The notes: a model not told the origin generated them from the sequence alone. A stretch of 43,120 nt of DNA from Deltaproteobacteria bacterium (GCA_019309485.1 JAFDGC010000012.1:1-43120), one strand, 5' to 3'; shown: positions 34,100 through 42,578, numbered from the stretch's first letter. Made by a program: numbers and translations.

Positions 34100-34963
34100 A
34101 TGAATCGATTAAAAATTTTCATCATCACCGGTCTGTCCGGTTCCGGAAAAAGCACCGCCTTGAACGCCTTTGAGGACGCGGGCTTTTTCTGCGTGGATAA
34201 TCTTCCCGTGGTGCTCCTGCCCAAAATCCTGGAACTGCCCATTGAAAGCGAAACGGATATCGCCGGGCTGGCATTCGGGATGGATATCCGGGAACGGCGT
34301 TTTCTGCCCAACTACGCCGCCACCCTCGGCTCGTTGAAGTCCAAGGGGTATAAATTCAACATCCTGTTTCTGGAAGCCGATGAAAATGTGCTACTGCAGC
34401 GCTACAGTCTGACCCGGCGGCAACACCCCCTTGCCCGGGACAAGAACCTGTTGGAAAGCATCCGGCTGGAAAAAGCCCAACTGGAACCGCTCAAGGAAGA
34501 AGCCGATCAGATTATCGACACGTCCAATCTGAATTTGCATCAGCTCAAATCCGTTTTGTTTTCCCTTCTGGAAGAGGCGGACAGCCTGCGGCCGGTGCGG
34601 ATTCACGTGGAATCATTCGGCTATAAATACGGTCTTCCGCCCCAGGCGGATCTAGTCATTGACGTGCGGTTCATTCCGAACCCTTTTTTTATACCGGAAC
34701 TCAAACCCCTTTCCGGCGAATCCGAACCGGTAAAGCGATACGTCCTGGATTCTACCGTCACCCGGGACTTTTTAAAAAAATTCTTTGATTTGCTTGACTA
34801 TTTAATCCCGTTGTATGAAAAAGACGGACGGTCCAATTTAACCATCGCCGTGGGTTGTACCGGCGGCCGCCACCGCTCGGTGACATTGGCCGAAGCCATC
34901 GGCGAGCACATTACCAAAACGAAACGAACGGCAAAGGTTGCGCACCGAGACATCGATCGATGA
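34100..34963 (+). CDS. rapZ: RNase adapter protein RapZ
   Basis: RapZ is a nucleotide-binding protein that in enterobacteria delivers a small RNA to RNase E and controls GlmS. The 287 residues show Walker A GLSGSGKST at 11-19, ENV/EADENVLLQRYSLTRRQHPL, and the C-terminal domain with DVRFIPNPFFIPELKPLSG and VGCTGGRHRSV. Whether the GlmS circuit exists here cannot be seen; the domain order is complete. Confidence 0.94.
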   Translation: MNRLKIFIITGLSGSGKSTALNAFEDAGFFCVDNLPVVLLPKILELPIESETDIAGLAFGMDIRERRFLPNYAATLGSLKSKGYKFNILFLEADENVLLQRYSLTRRQHPLARDKNLLESIRLEKAQLEPLKEEADQIIDTSNLNLHQLKSVLFSLLEEADSLRPVRIHVESFGYKYGLPPQADLVIDVRFIPNPFFIPELKPLSGESEPVKRYVLDSTVTRDFLKKFFDLLDYLIPLYEKDGRSNLTIAVGCTGGRHRSVTLAEAIGEHITKTKRTAKVAHRDIDR

Positions 34964-35025
34964 TTCGGGAAAAGGACGCAAAATCGTTTTTTAAAATAAC
35001 GTAACGCATCTTGAGGCACAAAACC

Positions 35026-35439
35026 ATGATCGGAATTGCCATTGTCACGCACGGCCAATTGGGCGAAGCATTGATCGAAGCGGCCGCCTTCATCCTTGGA
35101 GGCCGACCGGAGTCCATGATTGCGGTCTCCATCAATATCAATGAACCTGCGGATACATTGAGAGCGAAAATCGCCGCCGGCATCAAAAAAGTCGACAACA
35201 AGAAAGGCATTCTTATCCTGACGGATATGTTCGGCGGTTCACCGTCCAATCTGAGTTATTCGTTTTTGGAAGAAGACCACGTGGAGGTATTATCGGGGGT
35301 TAACCTACCCCTGGTAATCAAAGCGGCGGACGCCCGCCTGCAGATGCCCCTGGGCAAATTGGGAGAATACCTCGAAGAGTTCGGGAAAAAGAGCATTTCT
35401 CTAGCCAGCGGCATCTTGAAAGGAAACAAGCGCGGCTGA
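35026..35439 (+). CDS. PTS mannose-type EIIA protein
   Basis: A 137-residue EIIA domain of the mannose/fructose/sorbose family. The phosphorylation site is His9 in IVTHGQLGEAL, and LTDMFGGSPSN is the typical second motif. No EIIB, EIIC or EIID gene lies nearby, so the protein is more likely regulatory than a sugar importer, in keeping with its position beside ptsN and rapZ. The ATG at 35026 is preferred over a TTG five codons upstream. Confidence 0.9.
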   Translation: MIGIAIVTHGQLGEALIEAAAFILGGRPESMIAVSININEPADTLRAKIAAGIKKVDNKKGILILTDMFGGSPSNLSYSFLEEDHVEVLSGVNLPLVIKAADARLQMPLGKLGEYLEEFGKKSISLASGILKGNKRG

Positions 35440-35516
35440 TCCGCAAGACCCCCTGCATAGCATCAGTGGCTCAATCAAACACGGTACCCCACAAAATACA
35501 CGGATAAGGAGGAACT

Positions 35517-36521
35517 ATGGGAATTCGGCTGGGTATCAACGGATTTGGAAGAATCGGGCGATTGGTTCTCCGGGCGGCATTGAAGCACCCCGGTGTGGAA
35601 GTGGCGGCAATCAATGATTTAAGCGATGCGGCGACGATGGCGCATCTGCTCAAATACGATTCGGTTCACGGCACCATGGAGCAGGCCGTTGCGGCCCAGG
35701 ATAACGCCATCACCGTGGACGACATCTCCATCCCCGTCACCTCCATCAAAGACCCGGCACAACTGAAATGGAAGGAATTCGGCGTGGATATCGTCGCCGA
35801 GTGCACCGGAATCTTCAGGGACCGTGAAAACGCCGAAAAACATCTGGCGGCCGGCGCCCGAAAGGTGGTCATCTCGGCCCCGGCCAAGGATCCGGACATC
35901 ACCATCGTCATGGGGGTCAATTCCAACCGGTATGACCCAAAGGAACATCATATCATTTCCAACGCCTCGTGCACCACAAACTGCCTGGCGCCTGTGGCCA
36001 AAGTCCTTCTGGAAAACTTCGGGATCAAGTGCGGCCTCATGACCACCGTGCACGCGTATACCGGAGACCAACGCCTCCTTGATTTCCCTCACAAGGACCT
36101 TAGGCGGGCAAGGGCCGCGGCCCTGTCCATGGTACCCACCACCACCGGCGCGGCGCGGGCCGTGGCATTGGTCCTTCCGGAACTCAACGGTAAACTCAAT
36201 GGTCTGGCCATTAGGGTACCCACGCCCAATGTCTCCATCGTGGACCTGGTGTCGGTCCTCGAAAAACCGGGGGTCACGGCGTCGGAGATCAACGATGCCC
36301 TGAAGACCGCCTCGGAAGGCGAACTTTCCGGCATCTTGGGTTATTGCGATCTCCCGCTGGTCTCTTCCGATTTCAACGGGTCCACCCTGTCCTCCATCGT
36401 GGATGCACAAAACACCTACGTGGTCCAAAACATGGTCAAGGTGTTGTCCTGGTACGACAATGAAAACGGATATGCGACCCGAATGGTGGACGTGGCCGCC
36501 CTAGTCGGCGAACAGTTTTAA
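35517..36521 (+). CDS. gap: Type I glyceraldehyde-3-phosphate dehydrogenase
   Basis: GAPDH catalyses the phosphorylating oxidation of glyceraldehyde 3-phosphate in glycolysis/gluconeogenesis. The 334 residues include the NAD-binding INGFGRIGR (7-15) and the catalytic Cys152 in SNASCTTNCLAP, followed by the expected C-terminal WYDNENGYATRMVD. AAGGAGG lies just ahead of the ATG. tpiA follows after 39 bases. Confidence 0.97.
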   Translation: MGIRLGINGFGRIGRLVLRAALKHPGVEVAAINDLSDAATMAHLLKYDSVHGTMEQAVAAQDNAITVDDISIPVTSIKDPAQLKWKEFGVDIVAECTGIFRDRENAEKHLAAGARKVVISAPAKDPDITIVMGVNSNRYDPKEHHIISNASCTTNCLAPVAKVLLENFGIKCGLMTTVHAYTGDQRLLDFPHKDLRRARAAALSMVPTTTGAARAVALVLPELNGKLNGLAIRVPTPNVSIVDLVSVLEKPGVTASEINDALKTASEGELSGILGYCDLPLVSSDFNGSTLSSIVDAQNTYVVQNMVKVLSWYDNENGYATRMVDVAALVGEQF

Positions 36522-36560
36522 CCGCTGACTCCGCTTTCTAACCCCAGAAACGGAGAAATC

Positions 36561-37334
36561 ATGATGGCACGAATGCCGCTTATCGCCGGAAACTGGAAAA
36601 TGTATAAAACGGTCCCCGAGGCCGTGGAAACCGCCGGGGCCCTGGTCCAGCGACTCGCCGATTATGACGAAAGCGCCCAGGTGATGATCGCGCCTCCTTT
36701 CACCGCCCTGGCCGCCCTATCCCGCGTTCTGGAAGGAAGCCCCGTGGCGCTGGGTGCCCAGAACCTGTTCTGGGAAAAGGAAGGGGCGTTCACCGGAGAA
36801 ATATCCGGGCCCATGCTGGTCTCGGCCGGGTGTCGGTTTGTGCTCATCGGGCATTCCGAGAGGCGTCAATATTTCGGAGAGATCGATGAAACGGTCTGCA
36901 AACGCGTCCGGGCAGCCCTGGATGCGGGCCTGATCCCGGTGGTATGCATCGGCGAAACCGAATCCCAGCGGGATGCCGGGGAAACATTTTCCATACTTGA
37001 CAAACAGCTTTCCAATGGTTTAAAAGATATAGTTTTAGTTTTAAATGATCCGGCAAAATGGGCCGTGGCCTACGAGCCTGTCTGGGCCATTGGAACCGGG
37101 AAAACCGCTACCAGTGCCCAGGCTCAAGAAGTACATTCCTTTGTTCGGGAGTGGGTGGCGAAGGCCGTGGGTCAAACTACGGCGGACGGACTCCGCATCC
37201 TTTACGGCGGAAGCGTGAAACCCGGCAACATCGCCGAGCTCATGGCCATGCCCGACGTGGACGGCGCCCTTGTGGGCGGCGCGAGCCTGGATCCGGAAAC
37301 ATTTGAAAAAATCATTCGATACCAAAAAAGTTGA
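36561..37334 (+). CDS. tpiA: Triosephosphate isomerase
   Basis: TIM interconverts dihydroxyacetone phosphate and glyceraldehyde 3-phosphate. The 257 residues carry the three catalytic positions: Lys13 in NWKMY, His98 in IGHSERR and Glu172 in YEPVWAIGTG. GGAG precedes the first ATG by five bases. The gene sits between gap and secG, a common order in proteobacteria. Confidence 0.97.
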   Translation: MMARMPLIAGNWKMYKTVPEAVETAGALVQRLADYDESAQVMIAPPFTALAALSRVLEGSPVALGAQNLFWEKEGAFTGEISGPMLVSAGCRFVLIGHSERRQYFGEIDETVCKRVRAALDAGLIPVVCIGETESQRDAGETFSILDKQLSNGLKDIVLVLNDPAKWAVAYEPVWAIGTGKTATSAQAQEVHSFVREWVAKAVGQTTADGLRILYGGSVKPGNIAELMAMPDVDGALVGGASLDPETFEKIIRYQKS

Positions 37335-37338
37335 TTCA

Positions 37339-37713
37339 ATGACGACACTGATTATCATTTTGCATGTCTTCGTGTGCGTGGCACTGATTCTGATCGTCCT
37401 GCTGCAAACGGGAAAAGGTGCGGACATGGGCGCTGTTTTCGGCGGCGGAAGCAGCCAGACCCTGTTCGGGAGCACCGGGGCCTCCACGTTTTTAAGCAAG
37501 GCCACCACCATTGCCGCCGTTATTTTCATGCTGACATCCCTGGTGCTGGCCTATATCACCTCCGCGCCAAAAACCGACGGATCCATCATGACCCGGGAAA
37601 AGGCGCCCGTGGAACAGAGTGTACCGGCAACACCGGCTGCACCGGAAGCCAGTGGCACCACCCCGGCGGAAGCACCGCAATCCGCCGCACCTGCGGAAGC
37701 ACCGCAGGAATGA
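37339..37713 (+). CDS. secG: Preprotein translocase subunit SecG
   Basis: SecG is the small auxiliary subunit of the SecYEG channel. The 124-residue protein has two transmembrane helices (about 3-20 and 53-72) with the loop LLQTGKGADMGAVFGGGSSQ typical of SecG, then a 50-residue tail rich in Ala, Pro and Glu with PAEAPQSAAPAEAPQ-like repeats. It begins four bases after the tpiA stop. Confidence 0.93.
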   Translation: MTTLIIILHVFVCVALILIVLLQTGKGADMGAVFGGGSSQTLFGSTGASTFLSKATTIAAVIFMLTSLVLAYITSAPKTDGSIMTREKAPVEQSVPATPAAPEASGTTPAEAPQSAAPAEAPQE

Positions 37714-37723
37714 AATCTTTCGT

Positions 37724-37809
37724 GCCGAAGTGGTGGAACCTGGTAGACACGCTATCTTGAGGGGGTAGTGGGGAGACCCGTGCCGGTTCAAGTCCGGCCT
37801 TCGGCACCA
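37724..37809 (+). tRNA. tRNA-Leu (anticodon GAG), CCA encoded
   Basis: The acceptor arms GCCGAAG and CTTCGGC pair perfectly, followed by A and an encoded CCA. The anticodon stem CTATC/GGTAG encloses TTGAGGG, giving anticodon GAG for leucine CUC/CUU codons. The T-arm GCCGGTTCAAGTCCGGC and a variable arm near GTGGGGAGACC complete a class II tRNA. It is 10 bases downstream of secG, a conserved pairing. Confidence 0.95.
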
Positions 37810-37821
37810 CTAATGAAGATT

Positions 37822-37851
37822 AGCCGCAATATCAATAAGTTGTGGCTTTTT
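37822..37851 (+). terminator. Rho-independent terminator after tRNA-Leu
   Basis: AGCCGCAA and TTGTGGCT form an 8-bp stem (one G-T pair) around a 10-base loop, followed at once by TTTTT and then CATTTT. It should end the secG/tRNA transcript and marks the right edge of the core block. Confidence 0.75.
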
Positions 37852-37965
37852 CATTTTGACTGATCTTTGACAGTTGACTTTTTCTTTCTCAATAAAAGCA
37901 GGCAGCTACAAAGCGCAAAAACGTTCTTGGCACTACCCCCATGCCAACTTTGCAAAAATCGGCAA

Positions 37966-39050
37966 TTAGATTTCGCAGATGGCCGGCGGCATGGCCATGC
38001 CGACCGCCTGGAACACTTTGCCGCATGCGCCCTCTGTCTTGCTGCGGATGGCCAGTTTCGTACCGTTTTCTTCGATGTGGGTCTCCTGCAGCGCCTGCAA
38101 ATCCTTTTTGATATGCGACCACTTGAACACATGCCCTGCTTTTTCCAGGTGACGCTCGAGTTCCTTGCGAAGGACCAGAGCAAGAAAGCTGCAGAAGACA
38201 TGTCCGCGGATGGTATCGTCACGCTGATGGAAGATGGACCGGTTTCAAGGACGGATTTCAAATCCCGGAACACGCGTTCCACCTGCCACAGCTCCTTGTA
38301 TTTCAGGGCTATCTGGTCGGTGGGAAGGTCCGTCGGGGTACGAAGGATCCACTTACCGTCAAATTGGGCTTCCGCTTTGACTTTTTGAAGATCCCCGCCG
38401 TAAGCAGCGGGAAATGCGCTCGCTGTTGCGGTTCAAAATCGATGGAGGCGCTATCCTTTTCGATCCTGACATACTTGCGGTATCCCTTGTTTCCCACCAG
38501 GGCCTTGGGCCCTTTGGGGATTTTTTCTTCCAACGCCTGGATGATGGCTTCCCGGGTCTTCCGGTCTTTTTCGGCCTGGCGGTCATTGACGCACACGATA
38601 TACCGCCGATCCATGTGGCGGAGCTCCTTGACCTTGAGCGGGGAGGAATCCTTGACTTTGGATCCGACGGGACGCACTTCCCGGTACCGGCCGCAGTAGG
38701 TAAGCACGAAGTCTTTCACTTCCTTGTCTTTTCGCATCCGGGTCCCCAGGATATAAGGGATATCGTTTTTTTCCAGATACTGAAGGTTCCCGACACTGAT
38801 CATGCCCCGATCCGCCACGATGCAAAATCGTTGGATATGAAACCGTTGCCGCATCTGTTCGGTAATCGTGATGAGGGTTTTGACACCGGTGGTGTTGCCG
38901 TGCCACATCTCACAGCAGATGGGTATTCCATAGATGGTCCAATCGCCCCACCGTGGCAATGACCCTTTGTTTGACCCTGCCTTTGACTTTGTTGTTTTCG
39001 ACGATCTGAAGATATTGATACTTGCCGGTTTTTTTGATTCTTGCGAACAT
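37966..39050 (-). pseudogene. IS1634-type DDE transposase, broken by a deletion, an insertion and a frameshift
   Basis: Pieces of one transposase gene can be joined across frames. It starts MFARIKKTGKYQYLQIVEN at 39050 after AAAGGAG. After residue ~40 (RLDHL, near 38930) it jumps to ICCEMWHGNTTGVKTL, so a block that full-length relatives have (roughly 190 residues, estimated from family length) is missing. The middle part with FCIVADRGMIS and ALVGNKGYRKYV reads to SIDFE at 38432. There a 47-bp insertion (38385-38431) shifts the frame. It resumes at KVKAEAQFDGKW, QIALKYKELWQVERVFRDLK, and a one-base loss near 38235 shifts it again before GHVFCSFLALVLRKELE. The stop is TAA at 37966. It cannot make an active enzyme. 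Confidence 0.85.
38407..38435. repeat. 29-bp repeat, copy B (inside the transposase pseudogene)
   Basis: Exact copy of the 29 bases at 3052-3080. It covers most of a 47-bp insertion (38385-38431) that interrupts the transposase reading frame, which shows the sequence can arrive at new sites as a short mobile or dispersed repeat. Confidence 0.7.
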
Positions 39051-39443
39051 GGGAGTCTCCTTTCTGGACACTCCCATATCTACATCTCAGAATATTATAT
39101 GTCGATGCTTTTGTGCCTCTTCCGTGGCACTACTGTTTGGCGTTCAGAAAATCTCGGTTTCAATGAAAACAGGCCCTTAGAAGAAGAAATCGGCCAAAAT
39201 CAATGCTCAACTGTTAAAGAAAATTTTGACAAGCCGAGAATATTTTCCTATCCTCTGCAGAAAATCAATTCAGTTCGGCACGAAATGGTCGGCCTTTTCG
39301 GAACCCTGCCTTTTTCCGGTGGTCCCGACCATCACCGGAGGCGCGGACAATGTGTTTCGCGGAAAAGTGTCTCAGGATACCCGGTACGGAACAATGTCTC
39401 TTCTGGAATTCGAAAAATCCCTTGAAACCAGAGAAAAAAACCT
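39051..39443. other. 393-bp gap upstream of the response regulator
   Basis: The left part is the 5' flank of the decayed transposase. The right part holds a promoter at 39226-39254 and about 180 bases of apparent leader without a credible gene. An open frame 39226-39447 starts inside the -35 box and is rejected. Confidence 0.5.
39224..39254 (+). promoter_or_regulatory. Sigma-70 promoter upstream of the two-component operon
   Basis: A perfect TTGACA (39226-39231) is followed after exactly 17 bases by TATCCT (39249-39254). The first 25 bases (39224-39248) recur with two mismatches at 42554-42578, beyond the methyltransferase gene. Confidence 0.65.
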
Positions 39444-40130
39444 ATGAAGATATTGCTCGTTGAAGATGATGCCAGAACCGCTTCGTTCATCAAAAAGGGG
39501 TTATGGCAGGCCGGATTTCTGGTGGAACACGCGAGCGATGGAGAAACAGCGCTCCAAATGGCGCTGATCGAATCCTACGACGCCGCGGTGATCGATATCA
39601 TGCTGCCCAAACTCGACGGCCTGTCCATCATCGACCGGCTTCGCGCAGAGGCGGTGATGCTCCCGGTTATCGTTTTGAGCGCCAAGAGCTCGGTGGATGA
39701 CCGTATCCGAGGGCTACAGGCAGGCGGAGACGATTATCTGACCAAGCCCTTCGCGTTTTCCGAACTGCTGGCGAGGATTCACGCGCTGATCCGGAGGGCA
39801 AACGCAACACCCGAGCCGAGCATCTTGAAACATGCCGATTTGTCGATGAACATTTTGACGCGAAAGGTGTTTCGGGCCGGAAGGGAAATAGACCTCCAGC
39901 CCAAGGAATTCGCGCTGCTGGAATATTTGCTTCGAAACGCCGGAAGAGTCGTTTCCAAAACAATGATCATGGAACATGTTTGGGATTACAATTTTGATCC
40001 GAATACGAACATCGTGGAGGTCAGTATCTGCCGCCTCCGGGAGAAAATCGACCGGGCATTCGATCAGAGCCTGATTCATACCATCCGCAGGGTCGGATAT
40101 GTTCTCGAAGAAAAGCACCAGCCCGTTTAA
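39444..40130 (+). CDS. OmpR/PhoB-family response regulator
   Basis: A 228-residue transcription regulator. The receiver domain (1-120) has the acidic pocket VEDDA, phosphoacceptor Asp51 in VIDIMLP and the switch Lys101 in YLTKPF. The C-terminal winged helix (about 127-225) shows LQPKEFALLEYLLRNAGRVV and VWDYNFDPNTNIVEVSICRLR. Its product should bind 11-bp direct repeats as a dimer; such repeats lie before the methyltransferase gene at 41536. The gene overlaps its kinase by 32 bases. The signal sensed is unknown; the sequence resembles copper- or envelope-stress regulators of the CusR/QseB type only in general. Confidence 0.93.
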   Translation: MKILLVEDDARTASFIKKGLWQAGFLVEHASDGETALQMALIESYDAAVIDIMLPKLDGLSIIDRLRAEAVMLPVIVLSAKSSVDDRIRGLQAGGDDYLTKPFAFSELLARIHALIRRANATPEPSILKHADLSMNILTRKVFRAGREIDLQPKEFALLEYLLRNAGRVVSKTMIMEHVWDYNFDPNTNIVEVSICRLREKIDRAFDQSLIHTIRRVGYVLEEKHQPV

Positions 40131-41541
40131 AACCGTTACCTTTCGCCTCACGATCCGGTATGTCTTCCTGATAACAGTCGTATCGCTGGTCGTATTTCTT
40201 CTCCTTTACCACTCACTGGCCCTGGAGCTCAGGCAACGGGTGGATCGGGATCTTCTGCAGAAGTCGCTGGAGATCGAAGGGATCTGTTTGAAATATGATG
40301 GCGAGGTCATGAAACGGGAGGTGCGGCGGGAAACCGGCTCGCATGGAAGCGAGACGCTCTTTATTCTCGTCTTCTCCCCTCGTCACGAACTGGTGGCCGC
40401 CTCGGATCTTTCGACCTGGGAAGAGATCGACGTGAACAGGATTCCGATCGACCAGGTCTCTATGTCCGAGCCGATGTTCGAGACGATCGACTTCCCGGGT
40501 CACCGGTACAAAATTAGAACCATTTCAAGGAAGATCCCGGATGGGAGGACGCTCTATCTCGGCTTTTCGCTGGAGGATGACGCGAACCTCATTCAAAAAT
40601 ACAAAAAAATTGCCAGCATCTGTTTTTTGCTGATGATCGTCGGCGGCAGCCTGCTCGGTTGGTTCGTGGCGAATCAAGCGATGTCGGGTGTAAAACGCGT
40701 CGCTGGCTCCGCGATCCGTATCGGGAAGGGGGAACTGGATCACCGGGTGGCCCTCAAAGCGGAGGGGGAAGAGATCGACAACCTGGCTCAAGCTTTCAAC
40801 GAGATGTCAGATCGGATTCAAACCCTGGTGACCAAGCTAAAGGAAGCGACGGACGATGTCGCTCATGAGCTGAAAAGCCCCATCACCCGGATCCGGGGGA
40901 CCGTCGAAACGACCTTGCTCGGAAGACAGGGCCTGGAAGAGTATCAGGAGGCGGCCGGGATCGTCATCGAAGAATGCGACAACCTGGTAGACATGATCAA
41001 CACGATGCTGGAGATCACGATCGCCGAGTCCGGGAATGCGGAACTGTCCATGCAGAAAGTGGATATGACCGACATGGTCGCAACTGCCCATGAACTATTT
41101 CTGCCGATTGCCGAAGACAAAAAGATTGCGTTTCATCTCAAGACGCGCGCGCAACCGCTCCGAACGATGGGCGACCGGGGCAAACTCCAGCGAGCGATCG
41201 CGAACATCCTCGACAATGCGATGAAATACACACCTCCGGGCGGCGAAGTGATCCTGTCCATCGACAGCCGATATGGAGATATCGTCATCGCGGTGGTGGA
41301 TTCCGGAATCGGAATCGAAGAAAAAGATTTTTCCCGCATATTCGACCGGTTCTTTCGGAAGGACCCGAGCCGCTCAACCTCCGGAAGCGGCCTGGGCCTG
41401 AGCCTCTCCCTTGCCATCGTACGCGCCCATGGCGGGAAAATCGAAGTCAAGAGCCGCCCGGGCAAAGGAAGCACCTTTACGATCACACTCCCCCAGACAT
41501 CTCCATCCGATACTCCCCCCGCATCGATTACAAAATTGTAA
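40099..41541 (+). CDS. Membrane sensor histidine kinase
   Basis: The 480-residue partner of the response regulator. It has transmembrane helices at about 20-40 and 171-190 enclosing a periplasmic sensor of roughly 130 residues without a recognised fold, a HAMP domain (190-245), a dimerisation/phosphoacceptor domain with His256 in DVAHELKSPITRIRG and an ATPase domain with the N-box NILDNAMKY, DSGIGIEE and GSGLGLSL. All catalytic motifs are intact. The 32-base overlap with the regulator indicates translational coupling. Its end runs into the repeat array upstream of the methyltransferase gene. Confidence 0.94.
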   Translation: MFSKKSTSPFKTVTFRLTIRYVFLITVVSLVVFLLLYHSLALELRQRVDRDLLQKSLEIEGICLKYDGEVMKREVRRETGSHGSETLFILVFSPRHELVAASDLSTWEEIDVNRIPIDQVSMSEPMFETIDFPGHRYKIRTISRKIPDGRTLYLGFSLEDDANLIQKYKKIASICFLLMIVGGSLLGWFVANQAMSGVKRVAGSAIRIGKGELDHRVALKAEGEEIDNLAQAFNEMSDRIQTLVTKLKEATDDVAHELKSPITRIRGTVETTLLGRQGLEEYQEAAGIVIEECDNLVDMINTMLEITIAESGNAELSMQKVDMTDMVATAHELFLPIAEDKKIAFHLKTRAQPLRTMGDRGKLQRAIANILDNAMKYTPPGGEVILSIDSRYGDIVIAVVDSGIGIEEKDFSRIFDRFFRKDPSRSTSGSGLGLSLSLAIVRAHGGKIEVKSRPGKGSTFTITLPQTSPSDTPPASITKL

Positions 41542-41568
41542 TATTCCCGTAATCCCTTTGTAAGCTTG
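41536..41568 (+). promoter_or_regulatory. Three 11-bp direct repeats, likely response-regulator binding site
   Basis: GTAAT, GTAAT and GTAAG begin at 41538, 41549 and 41560, exactly 11 bp apart, giving rows TTGTAATATTC, CCGTAATCCCT and TTGTAAGCTTG. OmpR/PhoB-family regulators bind such head-to-tail repeats at one helical turn. The array starts inside the kinase stop codon and ends eight bases before the methyltransferase ATG, so it could act as an activator or a blocking site. Confidence 0.55.
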
Positions 41569-41575
41569 ATCGGTT

Positions 41576-42535
41576 ATGATGCATGAAACGCCGCCGGCGC
41601 AGTTCGGCCAGCACCTAGTCGCGGCAAAATCCCAGGCGATGGATGGTTTCATGCAGAATAAAAGCTTGCCGGCTGTTTTTGAGCATCTCACGCGCAGACT
41701 CGCGGGAAACGCATGGGTTCACAACGGCGTTGCCGCGGTCAACCGGATTCCGTTTCCATTTCTCCAGCGTCCGGTCAGTCGCGGAAACCAGCGCCTGGCA
41801 GCCCATACATTCGACCGGTATATCGCATTGTGGTTGTGGAAATTGGGGCTTTTGGAATCTCTCGAATTACAACTGCTTGCCGAAATCTGCAAACCGGGAA
41901 TGGTGGCTGTGGATATCGGAGCGAATGTCGGGTATCATGCCTTGTGGATCGCACAGCATGTCGGAATCGACGGCGCGGTTTGGGCCTTCGAACCCGAACC
42001 CGGCAATTATAAGGCCCTTATGCGAAACATTCGGCTGAACCATCTCTCAAATATCTTCCCGGTTCAAAAAGCGATCGGAGCAAAATCCGGCAGCAATTGG
42101 CTGTACGTATCCAAATCCCACAACGGGAATCATTCCATTTGCCAACCACTGTTCAACAACCGGCACCTGATACCGATCGATATGGCGACACTGGATGACT
42201 TCTTCCCGCCGTCTCAGCGGATCGATTTGATCAAAATGGACATCGAGGGGGCTGAAGGGCTTGCCCTGGCCGGGATGCAAAGGTGCCTTGCCGAGAACCC
42301 GGAGTTGACTGTATTTTTTGAGTTTTCCCCCTCCAACCTCTCGAGAACTGGCTTTGCTCCCGCGGCGGTGTTGGCTGGCCTCAAGGACGTGGGGTTTCAT
42401 CTCGCGTTGATTGATGAAGACCGGAAACGATTGACGACAATCGAGGATGTGTCATCCTTTGCTGCCTCCACGCCGCATTCCTCCCACGTAAACCTTTTGG
42501 CCACCAAAGCAGCGCTGCCGGCGCAGCTGACGTAG
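41576..42535 (+). CDS. FkbM-family SAM-dependent methyltransferase
   Basis: A 319-residue class I methyltransferase of the FkbM family, members of which O-methylate sugars, polyketides and other small molecules or glycans. The SAM-binding motif VDIGANVGYHALW is at about 112-124, FEPEPGNY at 138-145, and IDLIKMDIEGAEGLAL near 217. About 100 N-terminal residues precede the core and are not recognised. The cofactor motifs are complete. It follows the kinase by 34 bases, with regulator-type repeats in the gap, so it is probably controlled by the two-component system. The substrate is not apparent, and no glycosyltransferase lies beside it. Confidence 0.88.
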   Translation: MMHETPPAQFGQHLVAAKSQAMDGFMQNKSLPAVFEHLTRRLAGNAWVHNGVAAVNRIPFPFLQRPVSRGNQRLAAHTFDRYIALWLWKLGLLESLELQLLAEICKPGMVAVDIGANVGYHALWIAQHVGIDGAVWAFEPEPGNYKALMRNIRLNHLSNIFPVQKAIGAKSGSNWLYVSKSHNGNHSICQPLFNNRHLIPIDMATLDDFFPPSQRIDLIKMDIEGAEGLALAGMQRCLAENPELTVFFEFSPSNLSRTGFAPAAVLAGLKDVGFHLALIDEDRKRLTTIEDVSSFAASTPHSSHVNLLATKAALPAQLT

Positions 42536-42553
42536 CGCCTCCAGCAAGTTTTT

Positions 42554-42578
42554 TTTTGACAAACCGAGAATAATTTCC
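42554..42578 (+). repeat. 25-bp promoter-like repeat, second copy
   Basis: TTTTGACAAACCGAGAATAA followed by TTTCC matches 39224-39248 at 23 of 25 bases, including the TTGACA box. The downstream -10 region (GGTCAT) is weak here, so this copy may be an inactive promoter. It precedes the truncated secretory peptide at 42644. The copies bracket the regulator-kinase-methyltransferase module. Confidence 0.65.

Noticed and set aside
37924-39140. TGGCACTAC occurring on both sides of the IS1634-type pseudogene as a possible target duplication
   Set aside because: Only nine bases match, they are in direct orientation, and no inverted ends could be placed inside them.
37780-39290. Possible attachment-site repeat of the tRNA-Leu 3' end near 39274 (TTCGGCAC)
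   Set aside because: An eight-base match is expected by chance and no integrase is present.
39226-39447. A 73-residue open frame ahead of the response regulator, overlapping its start as ATGA
   Set aside because: Its only start lies in the -35 box of a good promoter, so it would not be transcribed, and the sequence is not protein-like.
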